From contig CAWEYO010000028.1 of assembly GCA_963813315.1 (NCBI GenBank), positions 1 through 64,000 on the forward strand: a stretch of 64,000 nucleotides of DNA. The letters are read 5' to 3'. The notes under the pieces are model-generated. The model saw nothing but the letters and a program-made list of their open reading frames with translations. It did no database searches and was not told the origin of the DNA. Origin of the DNA: CAWEYO01 sp963813315 (lineage in GTDB: Bacteria > Pseudomonadota > Alphaproteobacteria > Rhizobiales > Rhizobiaceae). The first letter of the stretch is position 1. Every line of letters begins with the position of its first letter. Positions 10,145 to 19,299 of the stretch are shown here, piece after piece. The position numbers were made by a program, and so were the translations under genes.

Positions 10145-11274
10145 GACTGCACCTGTAAGCGCGGGCGTGCTCAATGCGCTGCCTGGCGTTCTCCCTGAGC
10201 AGCCGCCTTGCCTGTTCGGCAACCGACACGCGCCTCGACATTGCCTTGGCCCAGACGCGCGAGAGCGCCCTCGATCCGGCATTGACGTCGCGACCGCTGC
10301 TGCCGGGCGTGAACCGCCATATCCATGCCAGTCGGGCGAAATCCTCGATGCTGAAGCCATGCCAGTGGAGCGCCATGCCGAGCGCGTAGACGTAGTCGCT
10401 GCCGGTGCGTCCGCCCTCCTTCTCGCCCAGTTCCCACATCGCCCGCAGCCGGTTATCGTCAGCTAGTGCCTGCTCAAAACGCACAATCAGGTCGCCGGGC
10501 AGGTCGTCATAGCCATCCAGATGGCGGATGGCCTCGTGATCGATCAGGTCGGCGTATTTCGCCCACTCCGCCGCCTCCGCCCGCGACCGGGCCCGCTCTC
10601 CCGGCGGGGATCGGGGAATTCCTTAGCGATGTCGTCGATGGCGTGCATGAGACCACTGTCGGCGATCAGCGTGGCTGACCGCGTCTTACGGCCTTTGCGC
10701 CGCTTGATTGCGTTCGGGAAATTGGTTGTTCCCGGCAGCCGCATGATGCGGTCGATATTCTGCACTGCATCCGCCTTCAGCGCGATACGCGATAGCCCTG
10801 CCGATGTTCTCCACACGGTTCTGGCTCGCGGCATCGATCTCGATGGGCTCGTCGAGCTTCCAGACCACCTGCATGCCGCCGCCGCTATCGATGACGAAGC
10901 TCGGCGGCAGCGGGCCGCGCTGAAGCTCCTCGATGCGCAGCCGGATGCGCGCCCGCTCGCTGTCGAACTCCTCGGCTCCGCCCTGCGGGATCGAGGTCGG
11001 CAAACAGGGCGCGGATACTGGCGATGTCGGATTTTTTGAGCTTGCTGTTGGGCGACCTCGGCTTCGGCTCGCCCACCGAGAAATACAGGTTGTGCTGCTC
11101 GATATGCCTGTCGATCCAGTCCGCCATCTTCCCCCAAGCGCCGGGTGCGAAGGTGCAGGCGTCGATGGGCTTGCCGCTGAACGGATCGAATGCGACGAGA
11201 TTGTGCCAACCGTTCGGGTCAAAAGCCTGCAGGAAGCGGATAGCGTCACCCGCCTTCGCCGTAAGGGTTGTCAC
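10134..11274 (-). pseudogene. primase-like (RepB/prim-pol type) gene, several frameshifts
   Basis: Reading across frames gives a single logical protein. The start MTTLTAKAGDAIRFL at 11274 leads to DIASIRALFADLDP. A second frame holds SFVIDSGGGMQVVWKLDEP. A third has VQNIDRIMRLPGTTNFPN, the usual RepB-like/prim-pol signature of a strand followed by an arginine-rich loop. A last frame has YVYALGMALHWHGFS and IWRFTPGS up to the stop at 10134. At least three indels (near 10980, 10800 and 10590) are needed. The acidic DLDP and SGGG segments fit an archaeo-eukaryotic-type primase core. It overlaps the helicase gene, so both were once one operon. Either the element is decaying or base errors are frequent here. 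Confidence 0.6.
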
Positions 11275-11298
11275 CGGGAATATCGGAGGTGCGGGCGG

Positions 11299-11460
11299 TC
11301 ATCCCCGGTCACTCCAATGGGAGCGTAGGCATCGCAATGCCGCCAAGAGGTCCGTTGCGTGTGAGGTCGGTGGGGGGTAAGGTTTCGCCGCTACAGCTTT
11401 CGATGATACCTCGCCGCCGTCCCGTGCTACCGGGGCGGCGGTTTCGTTACGGAGGGACAT
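11299..11460 (-). CDS. short element-borne protein
   Basis: A near-perfect AGGAGGTGAT seven bases upstream of ATG 11460 marks a real start, although the product is only 53 residues (MSLRNETAAPVARDGGE to RSHWSDRG). It has a disordered N-terminal half and a short helix TDLLAALRCLRSHW. No family is recognised. It lies between the AlpA-like regulator and the primase gene, all on the same strand, so it is probably part of the replication operon. Confidence 0.5.
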   Translation of the reverse strand: MSLRNETAAPVARDGGEVSSKAVAAKPYPPPTSHATDLLAALRCLRSHWSDRG

Positions 11461-11471
11461 TTGATCACCTC

Positions 11472-11684
11472 CTATGCCGCGACCGAAGTTGATTTGCGGC
11501 GTTTCGAGGCGAGCCAAGCATCAAGATCGTCAGGGTCGTATACGACCGTACGACCGATAGTGATGTACATCGGCCCTCCACCGGTCAGACGAAGTTTTTC
11601 GAAGGTCGATCCGGTCGAGCCGCAATAGGCGGCAGCGTCTACGGTACGCAGCTTCGCGCGGTAAGTCTTGTGTTCGGAGTTCAT
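11472..11684 (-). CDS. AlpA/MerR-like helix-turn-helix protein
   Basis: A 70-residue winged-helix protein from ATG 11684. It has LRTVDAAAYCGSTGSTFEKLRLTGGGP, then a beta wing (YITIGRTVVYDPDDLDAWLASKRR), the classic layout of AlpA or excisionase-like DNA-binding domains of integrative elements. Such proteins control integrase or excision, or activate the replication operon. It is the first gene of the minus-strand module 8.5-11.7 kb. The sequence 11685-11858 in front of it would hold the promoter; no operator is obvious. Confidence 0.7.
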   Translation of the reverse strand: MNSEHKTYRAKLRTVDAAAYCGSTGSTFEKLRLTGGGPMYITIGRTVVYDPDDLDAWLASKRRKSTSVAA

Positions 11685-11858
11685 GGCGGTTCCCCTTCCA
11701 TTTCCGCGATACAGCGGCTTAGACAGGGAACTTCGACGCAAGCTAATCGACTTTCAATGCGTCGGAGGGTCGGGACCATAGAGGCACCAAGTCGGTCTTA
11801 GTGGGTCAGGCCCAAATCTAAAGCATTGGTTTTGAAAGCTAATATGGGGGAGACCCAG

Positions 11859-12597
11859 TCATGTCTTTTTCCGCTTTTGTCGATGGGGACTAGCGCTCCC
11901 AGATTGGGCGCTTTGTTCTCGCATGAGTGTTGCGGCAGTGTCGGCTAGTGTCTCGCTAAGCTTCGGAAAGGGCTCCGTCTTAGACGCAGAGAGCAACTCA
12001 TCGACGATCTCCCGCTTGAGCGGTTGATTGTCGGGACCAATCGCCAACTTCCGACTCACGTCAAGCATTAATTGAAGATACGGTGAGACATATGGTTCGT
12101 TGCGCTTCTCTGGGGCCAATGACTCAGTCTGGAATTCGAAACTGATCGAGTTCCTTCTTGCGAATGAAAATCCAGCGCTTAGTCTCATACTTTGTGGTCA
12201 CGAGTTCATCGAACTTCACTTGCTTCATGCAACAAGTTTTGAACCAGTCGTCGTAGTGCTCGGTGTTCCAAACACCGGCCCCTACCGGAACGAAGGGCTC
12301 GCCTCCCTGCTCGGTCCGCAGCGCGCAAACAAGACGCCCTTTTGCAAGCGCATCAACGATTAGGTTCGTGATCGTTGTGAAACGCTCATGATTGAAAAGT
12401 GCATTTTGGTCGTCGGGGTGGAATGGATGTTGGCCGAACGCTGAAGCACCCTCGTCCCCGGTCCATTGGCTCCCGAATACCCTCCTGCCGATCTGCTGCA
12501 CTGCTTCCGCCAAAAAGACGTGAGAATTTGTACGGTCTTGGGGCCAAGAGGTGGGATCGGACCATTGAAACTGAGAGAAATTTGCCACGTCGCGCAC
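11859..12597 (-). CDS. unknown cargo protein of the element, frameshifted
   Basis: Two frames join into one protein of about 245 residues. From GTG 12597 the first gives HVFLAEAVQQIGRRVFG, TITNLIVDALAKGRLVCALR and WIFIRKKELDQF. The next frame, from about 12147, continues FEFQTESLAPEKRNEPYVSPYLQLML and ends LADTAATLMRE plus a basic tail. The shift falls near 12140. The pattern, with no signal peptide, is common for genes beside integrases. No domain is recognised, and two separate overlapping genes cannot be excluded. Confidence 0.45.
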
Positions 12598-12639
12598 CTT
12601 ACGACTGCACCGTGGAGGCCGCAGGGAAACCGGCAGTGC

Positions 12640-13973
12640 TTACCGGCTTGTCGGATGCCTCCTATCCCTGCGGGTTCGATCACCTCTTGCGGGGTTTGAG
12701 CGGAATGACATCTGCAGATGGCGCGGCGGTTCACCCATGGCCGCGGCGATGGTATTGCCTATCGCGTTCGAAGCCCGGCGCAGTGGATCAGCGTCAAGAT
12801 GCGCATACCGCTGCGTCGTCGCTGCCTGCGTATGCCCGAGGAGTTTGCCGATGATCGGCAGCCCCATTCCGCCGCCGACACCGAAACTTGCGAAGTTGTG
12901 GCGCAGATCATGAATGCGCAGCCCTGAAAGTTCAGCACGGCGCGTCACCATGTCCCAAGGCCGCTTAAGGTCGGAACGAGGCTTTTCGTCCTTCGATCCC
13001 GCTCTGTCACCTGCAATGACGTAAGGAGCCGACGCGGGTCAGGTTCGAAGGACCTCGATAGCAGGCGCGTTTAATACGATGGTTTTTCGGCCGGTCTTTG
13101 AATCAGGGAGCATCAGCAGACCGCGGTCAAAGTCTACGTGTTGCCATTTCAGAGAGAGGATTTCGCCAACGCGCGCACCCGTGAAAAGCAGGAGCCGCAA
13201 GGCCGCCGCCGCGTGCTCGCCGATAACAGTTTGCCGGTTTTGTTTCGGGACGTGCTTTGTCTGTTTCGAGCCGTCTATCTCCCATGGAATGCCGATCGTT
13301 TCGGCTTCCCGAATGGCTAGCGCCGAGCCGCTCAAGCTCACTCGATCGAAAGTAGGCGCTCTCTCCGGTGTTCGGCGTATCTGTCGATGCCGCGAGCCGG
13401 ATTGTAGCCTTCGGGCACAAGCCCGCTCTTGCTGGCAAAGGTGAACATGGAAGCGACGACAGCCAAAACACGGTTCGCTTGAAAGGGCGTGTGGCTCCAA
13501 TCCAAATGCAATTTGGCAAGTTGTGCGCGCGTCACATCCTTTGCCTTCTTCGAGCCAAGCTCGGGAATGACGATGCGCTGCAGGATGTCCTCGTAGTGAG
13601 CCTTGGTTCCGCCCTTGCGCTTCGGCCCGACGTGCTTGGCGAGAAATTGCTCTGCTAGCTCTGAGACCTTCAGCGCCGCCCGATCATTGGCTTTGTCGCC
13701 TTGAGGGTCCTGACCGACCTTAGCCTTCGAACGGAACTTGTCGGCTATCTTGCGTGCCTCGTCAGGTGTGAACTCGTCGGTCTTGCCGATCGTCAGGCGC
13801 TTTGTCGTCGCGCGCCGACCGCCTTCACTCTTGTACTCAAACACCCACGACTTCTTCCCCGAAGGGAACACTCGCAGGCCAAACCCGCGTATCTCCGTAT
13901 CGAAGACTGTGTACCGGGCAACTCTAGGCGGAGAGCCTTCAACAACTCGCTTCGTCAGCTTGAGTTTGGTCAT
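12640..13973 (-). pseudogene. tyrosine recombinase (phage integrase), inactivated
   Basis: The N-terminal part from ATG 13973 has the DUF4102-type arm-binding domain (GFGLRVFPSGKKSWVFEY) and SAM-like core-binding domain of P4-type integrases. The catalytic domain follows in other frames: LLLFTGARVGEILSLKWQHVD (first catalytic Arg) and, after a stop, LRIHDLRHNFASFG (HxxR), LLGHTQAATTQRYAHL (final His and Tyr). Two frameshifts near 13345 and 13318 and an in-frame TGA at about 13040, where CGA would fit, break it. All catalytic residues are otherwise present. The gene starts about 170 bases from the att site, the usual arrangement. The element is probably no longer able to excise by itself. Confidence 0.85.
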
Positions 13974-14138
13974 GTTCATGGAAAAGGGCATTTCGAGTCT
14001 GGGGCGTCACCGGGGCGTCACCGTTTTCGGAAGCTAGCGGAAACACCATGCAAAAGCATAGCAGGAAAAGCGTTGAGATCCAAGGGTTTCGGAAACTGGC
14101 GGAAACGCGGGGAAGCCCCCGGCAACTCGTTCCGTCAA

Positions 14139-14184
14139 ATTCCTAATCTGTAGGTCACAGGTTCGATTCCTGTCGGGATCACCA
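14139..14184 (+). other. attachment site: 3' end of a tRNA gene, probably tRNA-Arg(CCT)
   Basis: The 46 bases read as the anticodon loop (TTCCTAA), the 3' anticodon stem, a five-base variable loop (AGGTC), a T arm (ACAGG-TTCGATT-CCTGT) and an acceptor strand CGGGATC-A-CCA. No matching 5' half (GATCCCG) precedes it, so this is not a functional tRNA but the direct repeat left by integration next to the integrase. CCT as the anticodon makes tRNA-Arg the likely parent. The other att copy is not seen in the window. Confidence 0.8.
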
Positions 14185-14491
14185 ACACATCCATTTGAAA
14201 TTGTTGAATTCTTAATCGAACAACGAGAGAAACAGTACCAGAAATCGCTGCGGCGTTACGGGGGGCCTTACGGGATACTACGAGGGTTTTGGCATCGAGC
14301 GAAAGCGGGGCCGCTCTTTGCCTGCTATGAATTTGGGCGACCTTGAAAGTCAAGAAGATGACCTGAAATCCACCTTCAAGCATGCCCTGCGTCACTTGGC
14401 TCTTCGCATCGACAGCAGGCCGTATGTTTTCCGGCCTTCCAAAAGGCGCTAAGGTCAAAGGCGATGCCGCAATTGCGCTCGAGAGGTTTGA
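14185..14491. other. no gene seen
   Basis: Non-coding between the att site and the PLP enzyme. A minus-strand frame ending in IPTGIEPVTYRLG is the antisense of the tRNA fragment, a known annotation artefact. Confidence 0.6.
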
Positions 14492-15619
14492 GTGTCCGCT
14501 TCTTCACGCTACTCGTCTGGCCTGATGGCGCCTGCGTTGCCGGCCGTTGACGCCAGGGATTGGGCGCGGAACGCGATCAACATCCTTCAAGGAGATGGCC
14601 TTCGATCGGCCGACACCCATCTCATCAATCCAGTTTTTCGGGGTCTGCGCGGTATTTCGTTTTATTTGAAGGATGAATCCACCCATCCGACAGGGAGCCT
14701 GAAGCATCGGCTGGCGCGCTCGTTGTTCCTGTACGGGATCTGCAACGGCAAGATCCTGCAGGGCACGACCCTGGTAGAGGCCTCCTCGGGCTCCACGGCG
14801 GTGAGTGAAGCCTATTTCGCGCATCTTCTCGAACTGCCGTTTATTGCAGTCATGCCACGATCGACGAGCCGCCAGAAGGTTGAGGCGATCGAGCGGTTCG
14901 GCGGAAGCTGTCATTTCGTCGATAGCCCGACCGCCGTCTACGACGTTGCCGCGCGGCTGGCCGAGGAAGCCGGCGGACACTATCTTGATCAGTTCACCTA
15001 TGCCGAACGCGCCACTGATTGGCGGGGCAACAACAACATCGCCCAGAGCATCTTTGATCAGATGCGGGCAGAACGGCACCCAGAGCCCGCCTGGGTGGTA
15101 ATGAACGCGGGCACAGGTGGGACCTCAGCCACGATCGGACGTTATATCCGCTACCGAAATTTCAACACGCGGCTTTGCGTCGTCGACGTCGAGCATTCGG
15201 CCTTCTACGAGTGCTTTTTGAGCGGCAATCGCAGGGCGACTTGCGTGCACCCGTCACGCATTGAAGGCGTTGGACGACCGCGTGTCGAGCCATCCTTCGT
15301 TCCCAGCGTCATCGACCATATGATCAAGATACCGGACGCTGCCTCGATCGCCGCCATGCACGTGCTTTCGGATCGTCTGTTTCGGCGCGTCGGCGGCTCC
15401 ACCGGCACTAATTTTTTCGGGCTATGTTGGGTTGCCGCAAGCATGATTGCTGAAGACAGGGAAGGATCACTGGTATCTCTCATTTGTGACAGTGGCGATC
15501 GATACGCTTCCACCTACTATGATCCCGACTGGCTCAAGGAAAACCAGATCGAGATCGAGCCCTATCGGGAGATGCTGGAGACCTTTCTGGACACCGGCAA
15601 TTTCAGGACCTTGAGCTGA
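14492..15619 (+). CDS. PLP-dependent cysteine synthase/desulfhydrase family protein
   Basis: A 375-residue fold-type II PLP enzyme. The PLP-binding lysine lies in GSLKHRLA near residue 69, followed by the substrate loop ASSGSTAVSEAYF, the phosphate-binding loop NAGTGGTSATIGRY and a C-terminal ICDSGDRY, where serine/aspartate contacts the pyridine nitrogen. Length and the extra N-terminal segment fit the Cds1-type cysteine desulfhydrases, which release sulfide from cysteine, rather than CysK. GTG 14492 has GAGAGG upstream. It stands alone just outside the att site. Substrate choice between cysteine degradation and synthesis is not settled by sequence. Confidence 0.75.
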   Translation: MSASSRYSSGLMAPALPAVDARDWARNAINILQGDGLRSADTHLINPVFRGLRGISFYLKDESTHPTGSLKHRLARSLFLYGICNGKILQGTTLVEASSGSTAVSEAYFAHLLELPFIAVMPRSTSRQKVEAIERFGGSCHFVDSPTAVYDVAARLAEEAGGHYLDQFTYAERATDWRGNNNIAQSIFDQMRAERHPEPAWVVMNAGTGGTSATIGRYIRYRNFNTRLCVVDVEHSAFYECFLSGNRRATCVHPSRIEGVGRPRVEPSFVPSVIDHMIKIPDAASIAAMHVLSDRLFRRVGGSTGTNFFGLCWVAASMIAEDREGSLVSLICDSGDRYASTYYDPDWLKENQIEIEPYREMLETFLDTGNFRTLS

Positions 15620-15736
15620 TGCGGGTTCTGTCAGGCCTGAGGATCCGTCGCAACTCCTGATCATCCGAGCCGCTTGCGTTCTGCCGATCAATGACCTCCC
15701 CATTGGCCTGCGCGCCAGGCTGATCTTGTTCCGGTA

Positions 15737-16018
15737 GTGCGGGCCGTCATCGAGGAATTCAGTCGAAGGCCCGGCAATGCCGGACGGCTGACACTCGATG
15801 TCGGAGGCGGCATCAGCTTGATGCGCAAAGTTGACATTGATGCCTTCGCAATAGCCCTGCGAAATCTCATCGAAAACGCTCTGACTCATGGGGCAGCCGG
15901 TATGCCGGTTTCCGGCGTGATCACGCAGGATGGTACTGTTGTCGTGGGTGGCACATTGGCGTTCAGGTCGCCAGCGCATGGCCGGGAAGATGGATTTGAA
16001 GCCACGATGCGCGTCTAA
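15737..16018 (+). pseudogene. sensor histidine kinase remnant with internal deletion
   Basis: The frame holds VRAVIEEFSRRPG and then the N-box DIDAFAIALRNLIENALTHG of a HATPase domain, then ITQDGTVVVGG, which in the family leads into the D/G boxes. Instead it jumps straight to RSPAHGREDGFEA, the family's extreme C-terminus. The ATP-lid and G boxes are therefore deleted, and the sensor and dimerisation domains upstream are missing. It cannot bind ATP and is dead. No response regulator gene is adjacent. Confidence 0.7.
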
Positions 16019-16085
16019 CAGGAGCCGGAAATTGCGAGGAAATGCAATCCACTCAAGGAGAGCAGTCTTCTTGCACGGAAGCCTT

Positions 16086-16517
16086 TCAATTGACGACGAC
16101 AATGCGCGTATTGCCCCGGCCGGCCTGCTTGACCAGCGAATAGAAGCGGGCCGCGTTGGCGGTCGCGAGACGCACACAGCCGTGCGAGACGGGCCGGCCG
16201 AGTTGCTTGACGTAGCCGGTTCCGTGGATTGCGTAGCCGCCCCGGAAGAACACTGAATAGGGCATCGGCGTAAGGTCGTATTTCCGCGAGTACCACATGC
16301 GGTGAAGACGCGTCGGGCGGTAGGTGCCTCGCGGCGTGCGGTAGCCCCTGCGGGCAGTTGAAACGGGCCACCTGTGGATTACTCGGCCATGTTCGGTGAT
16401 GGTCATTGTCTGGCTGGACACGTCGATGCGGGCGACAAGTTTAGCGGCCCATCCCTGCGTAGCCCCGCTAAAGAGCATCACTGCAAACGCAGCGGCGTAT
16501 AGAACTGATTTCTTCAT
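16086..16517 (-). CDS. L,D-transpeptidase (YkuD family)
   Basis: A 143-residue exported enzyme. ATG 16517 opens a signal peptide (MKKSVLYAAAFAVMLFSGATQGWA). The mature protein is a bare YkuD domain with VSSQTMTITEHG, TPRGTYRPTR, the histidine of YAIHGT and the catalytic SHGCVRL. Such enzymes form 3-3 peptidoglycan cross-links or attach outer-membrane proteins to peptidoglycan, both common in Hyphomicrobiales, which have several paralogues. No binding domain is attached. It is monocistronic. Confidence 0.9.
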   Translation of the reverse strand: MKKSVLYAAAFAVMLFSGATQGWAAKLVARIDVSSQTMTITEHGRVIHRWPVSTARRGYRTPRGTYRPTRLHRMWYSRKYDLTPMPYSVFFRGGYAIHGTGYVKQLGRPVSHGCVRLATANAARFYSLVKQAGRGNTRIVVVN

Positions 16518-17174
16518 GCCATCTATCCAAACTCTACATGCCTTCGAAGTAAAGTTACTTCTCTGAAAGACGTGTGGCCGGAGTTTACACGCAAGTCTTA
16601 AGAATTTCTCCATTGAGGCTGCAACCGCGCCAACTTTTTTGTGCATGTTGCTGCTCCGCAACGCAAACTCTGGCCCAACTGAGCCTTGCCAACGAAGCAC
16701 CTGCCTTTTCAATCCCGGAATTGAACGAACGGACTCCTGAGAGCAATCGACGAGCGCGTCGATGAGCTGTCGTGCTCGCTCCAGACTTCATCCAGAAGTT
16801 ATTGCGCCTCTGAGTGTGAGCGGCGAACCCGCCGGCCTTTCGTGCGTTGCCATCGCAACTCGAAAATCGTTTCGACGTCGCGATGGCAGGCCATGGATGG
16901 TCGCGCGGCCCGGCGCGTCATTGGTCCGCAAGCGAGCGTCGCCGCTCCTGGTGAAGCCACTCTGAAGTCACGCCAACGAACGCCCGGCGACGCGCGCAAG
17001 CTGCCCAGTATGATAGCCGCCGGGGTAACGTACGGCCTGCGGATCAGCGTCTTTGGACGGAAAGCGGCCCATCGCCTGTCACCTGATAGGCGATATGAGC
17101 ATCGTCGCTTTTGAGGTAACGGGTTGCCGGTACTGCAGCCAATGAGTTCCTCCCGCTCGAAGGCGGGTGCGGTT
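16518..17174. other. no supported gene
   Basis: Open frames on both strands cover this stretch but none has a domain or a credible start. I see nothing in it. Confidence 0.5.
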
Positions 17175-18203
17175 CTAAAAGTCCTTCCTGAACCCGAACC
17201 CGATAGAGCGTCCATCCGGAGTTGGAACCACCCGTTCTTCAAGAGTGAGCCTTTCCGACTGAAGGCATTTGCAACCCATCGTGAAGGCGGCTGTCAATTG
17301 CGCCGTGCCAAGATCAAGCTTGATTCCGGCAGTTGGCGCATAGCGCGTGTCTGAACTGGGCAGCATGAGAGACAAATGCTCGACGGCCCAGACCGCCGCC
17401 GCCGAACTTCCGTATTTTCCGATCAACCAGTCCCGAAGAAGCGACTTCCAGAGAAGCTCGTTGACCAGATGCTGAACAAAGTCCGGATCGAGCCCCACCA
17501 CCGAGCGCGGCCCCCGCAACACGAAGCCGACATCGTCAATATGTATGTTGCAGGCGGCCGGCGTGAGGGCCACGTGCAACGAGGTAATGTCCACCTGCCG
17601 GGCATAGCCGGCGGGCGCCTGACCGAATTTGAGAATGTGCCGGTTTTCTCCTGAGTAGGCCCTTGTGGCCGCCTGCACTGGACCAACTTCGATATTGTAG
17701 GTGTCGGCGATCTCGCGAAAACCCCAGGCCCGCTGCTCCGTGGCCTTGGTGAGCCCTACGGTGGTTTGGTCGTAGGAAAGGCCGAGAAGATCACCGTATG
17801 CCAGTTGCTCCGCCTTGTTCAGGAGCATGGCTATTTTTCCGCCCCCGGGGGCGGGCTTGAGCGGGTGGTAGTGGAAAGCGGACTCGCCCCGTGAGTTGGC
17901 AGCGACGCGAAACAGTTCGAGCAGTAGTTGAAAATTACTCGGTGGAAAGGTGATGCCTTGCAGAATTGTCTTGCCTTCCAGAAACTTTCCGCGTTTGACG
18001 CTGCCCGGGAATGTCTTCTCGCGGGGGCCGCCCAGGGAAGGAAAGGCGCCTCCCATGCTCGGATCGAATTTCCCCGTCGCTTCCGGAATGACCACGTCGC
18101 CAAGATGGTCATTGATCGAGATGCGATAGCGTTCCCGCAGCCTCCTCTCGATGGCGGTGAATACCGGGCCATAGGCGACAGGTGGGTCGGTGACTGGCGG
18201 CAT
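17175..18203 (-). CDS. unrecognised 342-residue protein
   Basis: The start ATG 18203 follows GGGGAGA at a good distance. There is no signal peptide or membrane helix. Visible features are GAFPSLGGPREKTFPG, a histidine-containing FHYHPLKPAPGGGKIAMLLNKAEQLAYGDLLG, VDITSLHVALTPAACNIHIDDVGFVLRG, and a C-terminal beta-rich part ending IGFGFRKDF that could form an outer-membrane or porin-like strand. The HYHPL and HIDD motifs could bind metal. I do not recognise the family and assign no function. It is next to a tRNA-like 3' end and so may be carried by a small island. Confidence 0.6.
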   Translation of the reverse strand: MPPVTDPPVAYGPVFTAIERRLRERYRISINDHLGDVVIPEATGKFDPSMGGAFPSLGGPREKTFPGSVKRGKFLEGKTILQGITFPPSNFQLLLELFRVAANSRGESAFHYHPLKPAPGGGKIAMLLNKAEQLAYGDLLGLSYDQTTVGLTKATEQRAWGFREIADTYNIEVGPVQAATRAYSGENRHILKFGQAPAGYARQVDITSLHVALTPAACNIHIDDVGFVLRGPRSVVGLDPDFVQHLVNELLWKSLLRDWLIGKYGSSAAAVWAVEHLSLMLPSSDTRYAPTAGIKLDLGTAQLTAAFTMGCKCLQSERLTLEERVVPTPDGRSIGFGFRKDF

Positions 18204-18330
18204 CTCGAAAGTCTCCCCTGCTCTATCGGGCGATATTCCCGAGCCGGCGAGGCACAGTCAGTTGCACTGAAAGCTAATAGCGCAGATCTTCGGCGCAGGC
18301 CATCCATGCCGCATAAGGCAGTGAAGCGGT

Positions 18331-18374
18331 TGTCGGACCTGTGGTCGGCGGTTCGATCCCGTCCGAGGGCACCA
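18331..18374 (+). other. tRNA-like 3' end, possible second attachment-site remnant
   Basis: GGTC-GGCGG-TTCGATC-CCGTC-CGAGGGC-ACCA has a good T arm and an acceptor strand ending in CCA-type ACCA. The sequence 5' of it does not fold into an anticodon arm and no GCCCTCG 5' strand is found about 75 bases upstream. It therefore looks like a remnant of a tRNA 3' end, similar to tRNA-Thr by its T arm and acceptor, though identity is uncertain. The region 18375-18717 behind it has no gene. Confidence 0.5.
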
Positions 18375-18717
18375 ATCCCATGCGGGTTCTCAAACACCTT
18401 GAACAGAAGCGGCATGAAATAGATCTCGCCGCGTAGATCGGAATGGCAGTTCAATCAAATCGAGTGTATTACAGGAGACGGGCGGCGAGTTTTAAAGCTT
18501 TGTTGTTTCGAAGGAAGCAATGACTAAGCCACATCATCGATGGTTTGATGGACTCACGGGGAAAGTGGGGTTCTAAACGGAGTTCGGTAGGTAGAAACCG
18601 GTACTCGGCCCGATGACCGAACAGTGTTCGCGCAGGCTTACTCTAATCAGCTTGGGCTGAAACTGCACTTGACTACTGTTTCCAGAGAAATCGGGGAGGA
18701 AGTAAGAGGAGGAATAG

Positions 18718-19299
18718 ATGATGCGCAAACTCACGGAGGCGCTTTTCATTATCGCCTCAAGCGCTTTGCTGGTTGGGTGCCCACCGGGCACCGGCAGTCT
18801 CCCGGCAGGAAACCTTCTCGATCGGATTAATGAAAAGCGCGTTGCCGCAGGGTGTGCCCCAGTCACCGGCAATGACCAGCTTCGCGTTGCCGCAGAGGGT
18901 CATGCGGTCGACATTCGAGATCACCCGGGTCACTTCGGCGCTCCTGGTACATCGCCGCCACTCAACGATATCCACACGGGTACCGACGGTAGCAATATTG
19001 GTGCGCGCATCAATGCCGCTGGCTACAGCCCAAAATCACTTTGGGGTGAGATCGTCTATACTGCGTCGGGTCCACCGCATAACACCGAACAGGCAACCAT
19101 CGACTGGTGGATGAAGAGCCCGCCCCATAGGGCGAACATCGAAAACTGTGGCTTCAAGGATGCTGGCGTTGGTCTGCTCTATCCTAACGGGGTTGAGTGG
19201 ATTGCCGTCGTTGACTTCGCGACCCAGGTAGAGCGTGGTTCGGCTCCGTCTCGACTCCGGGCTGTCTTCATCGATGAGACCGCTGGATCAACAAGATGA
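18718..19299 (+). CDS. CAP/SCP-domain lipoprotein with transposase-derived tail
   Basis: AGGAGG precedes ATG 18718. A lipobox (SALLVGC) marks a lipoprotein. The CAP domain follows with NEKRVAAGCAPVTGNDQLRVAAEGHAVDI, DGSNIGARINAAGYSP, GEIVYTASG and WWMKSPPHRANIENCGFKDAGVG, which carries the two His/Glu pairs of the family. Bacterial CAP proteins are extracytoplasmic and poorly understood. The natural end should be near VDFATQV; the last 20 residues (from about RLRAVFIDETA) match IS630 transposase, so the 3' end of the gene was fused to insertion-sequence debris. Confidence 0.8.
   Translation: MMRKLTEALFIIASSALLVGCPPGTGSLPAGNLLDRINEKRVAAGCAPVTGNDQLRVAAEGHAVDIRDHPGHFGAPGTSPPLNDIHTGTDGSNIGARINAAGYSPKSLWGEIVYTASGPPHNTEQATIDWWMKSPPHRANIENCGFKDAGVGLLYPNGVEWIAVVDFATQVERGSAPSRLRAVFIDETAGSTR

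Noticed and set aside
14135..14458. Minus-strand ORF with IPTGIEPVTYRLG
   Set aside because: It is the antisense of the tRNA 3' end, a well-known false gene.
17831..18454. Minus-strand ORF with GALGRDRTADHRS
   Set aside because: Antisense of the tRNA-like 3' end at 18331-18374 joined to a shadow of the 17175-18203 gene.
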